From Tritrichomonas musculus (taxonomy: Eukaryota > Parabasalia > Tritrichomonadida > Tritrichomonadidae), in NCBI GenBank assembly GCA_039105265.1, contig JAPFFF010000061.1, positions 769,874 through 833,873 of the forward strand: 64,000 bases of DNA, written 5' to 3'. Every line of letters starts with the position of its first letter. Position 1 is the stretch's first letter. The position numbers were made by a program, and so were the translations under genes. The notes beneath the pieces were generated by a model that ran no database searches, was not told where the DNA came from, and saw only the letters and a program-made list of their open reading frames with translations. Positions 63,988 to 64,000 of this stretch are shown here, piece after piece.

Positions 63988-64000
63988 GATGGTTGAGGGC

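Larger units (their letters stand above)
1..64000 (+). repeat. 62-bp satellite DNA array, about 1,032 monomers, filling the window
   Basis: Every base belongs to a head-to-tail 62-bp tandem repeat in a single orientation. The phase was checked at anchor points: a monomer starts at base 1, at 31001 (exactly 500 monomers later) and at 63988 (1,032 monomers plus 3 bp). The 3 bp are fully explained by three 63-bp monomers. Most monomers match the consensus except at three common variant sites (16, 20, 26), with about ten rarer ones. No inverted monomer, inserted transposon, unique spacer or partial monomer was seen inside the array. The array is cut by both window ends. Large homogeneous satellites of this kind are typical of eukaryotic heterochromatin. 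I do not recognise the monomer as a named family, and function and species are undetermined. Confidence 0.98.

Noticed and set aside
1-64000. Tandem-repeat protein gene
   Set aside because: A 62-bp unit shifts frame at each repeat, and TGA, TAG or TAA codons recur in the frames. No long frame exists on either strand.
1-64000. CRISPR array
   Set aside because: The whole unit is repeated; there are no unique spacers, no leader and no cas genes. The dyad resembles a CRISPR repeat stem only superficially.
1-64000. Bacterial REP/BIME-type palindromic repeats
   Set aside because: Those are short dispersed clusters between genes. A 64-kb uninterrupted array with higher-order structure is not known to me from bacteria.
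1-64000. Self-cleaving (hammerhead) satellite RNA
   Set aside because: Some animal satellites encode hammerheads, but neither strand has the CUGANGA and GAAA core. The bottom strand has CTGAAGG only.
1-64000. CENP-B box
   Set aside because: I looked for the TTCG...CGGG pattern. The nearest stretch, TATCGACAGATGCCGCC, lacks the TTCG and CGGG parts.
1-64000. Telomeric repeat or G-quadruplex array
   Set aside because: There is only one GGG per monomer and no TTAGGG-like unit.
1-64000. Repeat-induced point mutation of fungi
   Set aside because: CpA-to-TpA changes at sites 16, 26 and 38 fit its preferred context, but the array remains nearly uniform and 55% GC, and most CpA sites are intact. 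True RIP would have changed repeats this alike far more heavily.
1-64000. Transposon or virus-like element inside the array
   Set aside because: The monomer register is unbroken from end to end apart from three single bases, so there is no room for an inserted element.
1-64000. Assembly collapse or chimera
   Set aside because: Exact multi-kilobase duplications in an array can be assembly errors. Here copies differ by in-register monomer gains and marker changes, and no join breaks the register. It cannot be excluded without reads, but the sequence gives no positive sign of it.

Overview
The whole window is one uninterrupted satellite DNA array. A 62-bp monomer is repeated head to tail from the first base to the last, always in the same orientation. 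The phase counts exactly: 1,032 complete monomers plus 13 bp of the next fill 64,000 bp, provided three monomers are 63 bp long, and all three were found (32117-32179, 35652-35714, 38133-38195). No other net length change exists in 64 kb. There is no supportable protein gene, RNA gene, mobile element, CRISPR array, promoter or non-repeat flank. The array runs off both ends, so 64 kb is a minimum size.

The monomer is about 55% GC and is mostly a dyad. Numbering from GATGGTTGAG as positions 1-10, a 17-nt left arm (3-19) pairs with a 17-nt right arm (40-56) through 15 Watson-Crick pairs and two G.T wobbles. The arms enclose a 20-nt AT-rich loop and successive dyads are joined by the 8-nt linker GGCCAGGA. 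Monomers differ at few sites, chiefly 16 (C/T), 20 (G/A) and 26 (C/T). I use these type numbers: 1 = C16 G20 C26; 2 = C16 G20 T26; 3 = T16 A20 T26; 4 = C16 A20 T26; 5 = C16 A20 C26; 6 = T16 A20 C26; 7 = type 1 with T19; 8 = type 5 with T10. Rarer markers are A11, A14, T35, T38 and T45. Monomer indices count from 0 at base 1.

Reading the array as a string of types shows layered higher-order structure. The left part (about 0.9-4.8 kb and 10.8-13.7 kb) holds two copies of a 47-monomer block, one carrying 16 extra monomers. From 14.8 to 24 kb a 50-monomer unit is repeated, with a degraded third copy. Segments of 4.6-7.8 kb reappear at 25.7-29.1 kb. The centre (31-38 kb) has 17- and 57-monomer duplications, the three 63-bp monomers and most type 7 monomers. 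The right part has a roughly 45-monomer superrepeat (41-54.5 kb) and a 4-kb domain present twice (44.8-48.7 and 60.0-64.0 kb). Small fresh tandem duplications of 5 and 10 monomers are also visible. This is the pattern expected from repeated unequal exchange and conversion.

A homogeneous array of this length with higher-order structure points to a eukaryotic chromosome, most likely centromeric, pericentromeric or other heterochromatin. I do not recognise the monomer as a named satellite and the sequence gives no firm clue to species. Any function (kinetochore seeding by dyad-rich DNA, hairpin-forming satellite RNA) is inference. Type strings were read by eye, so isolated miscalls are possible.
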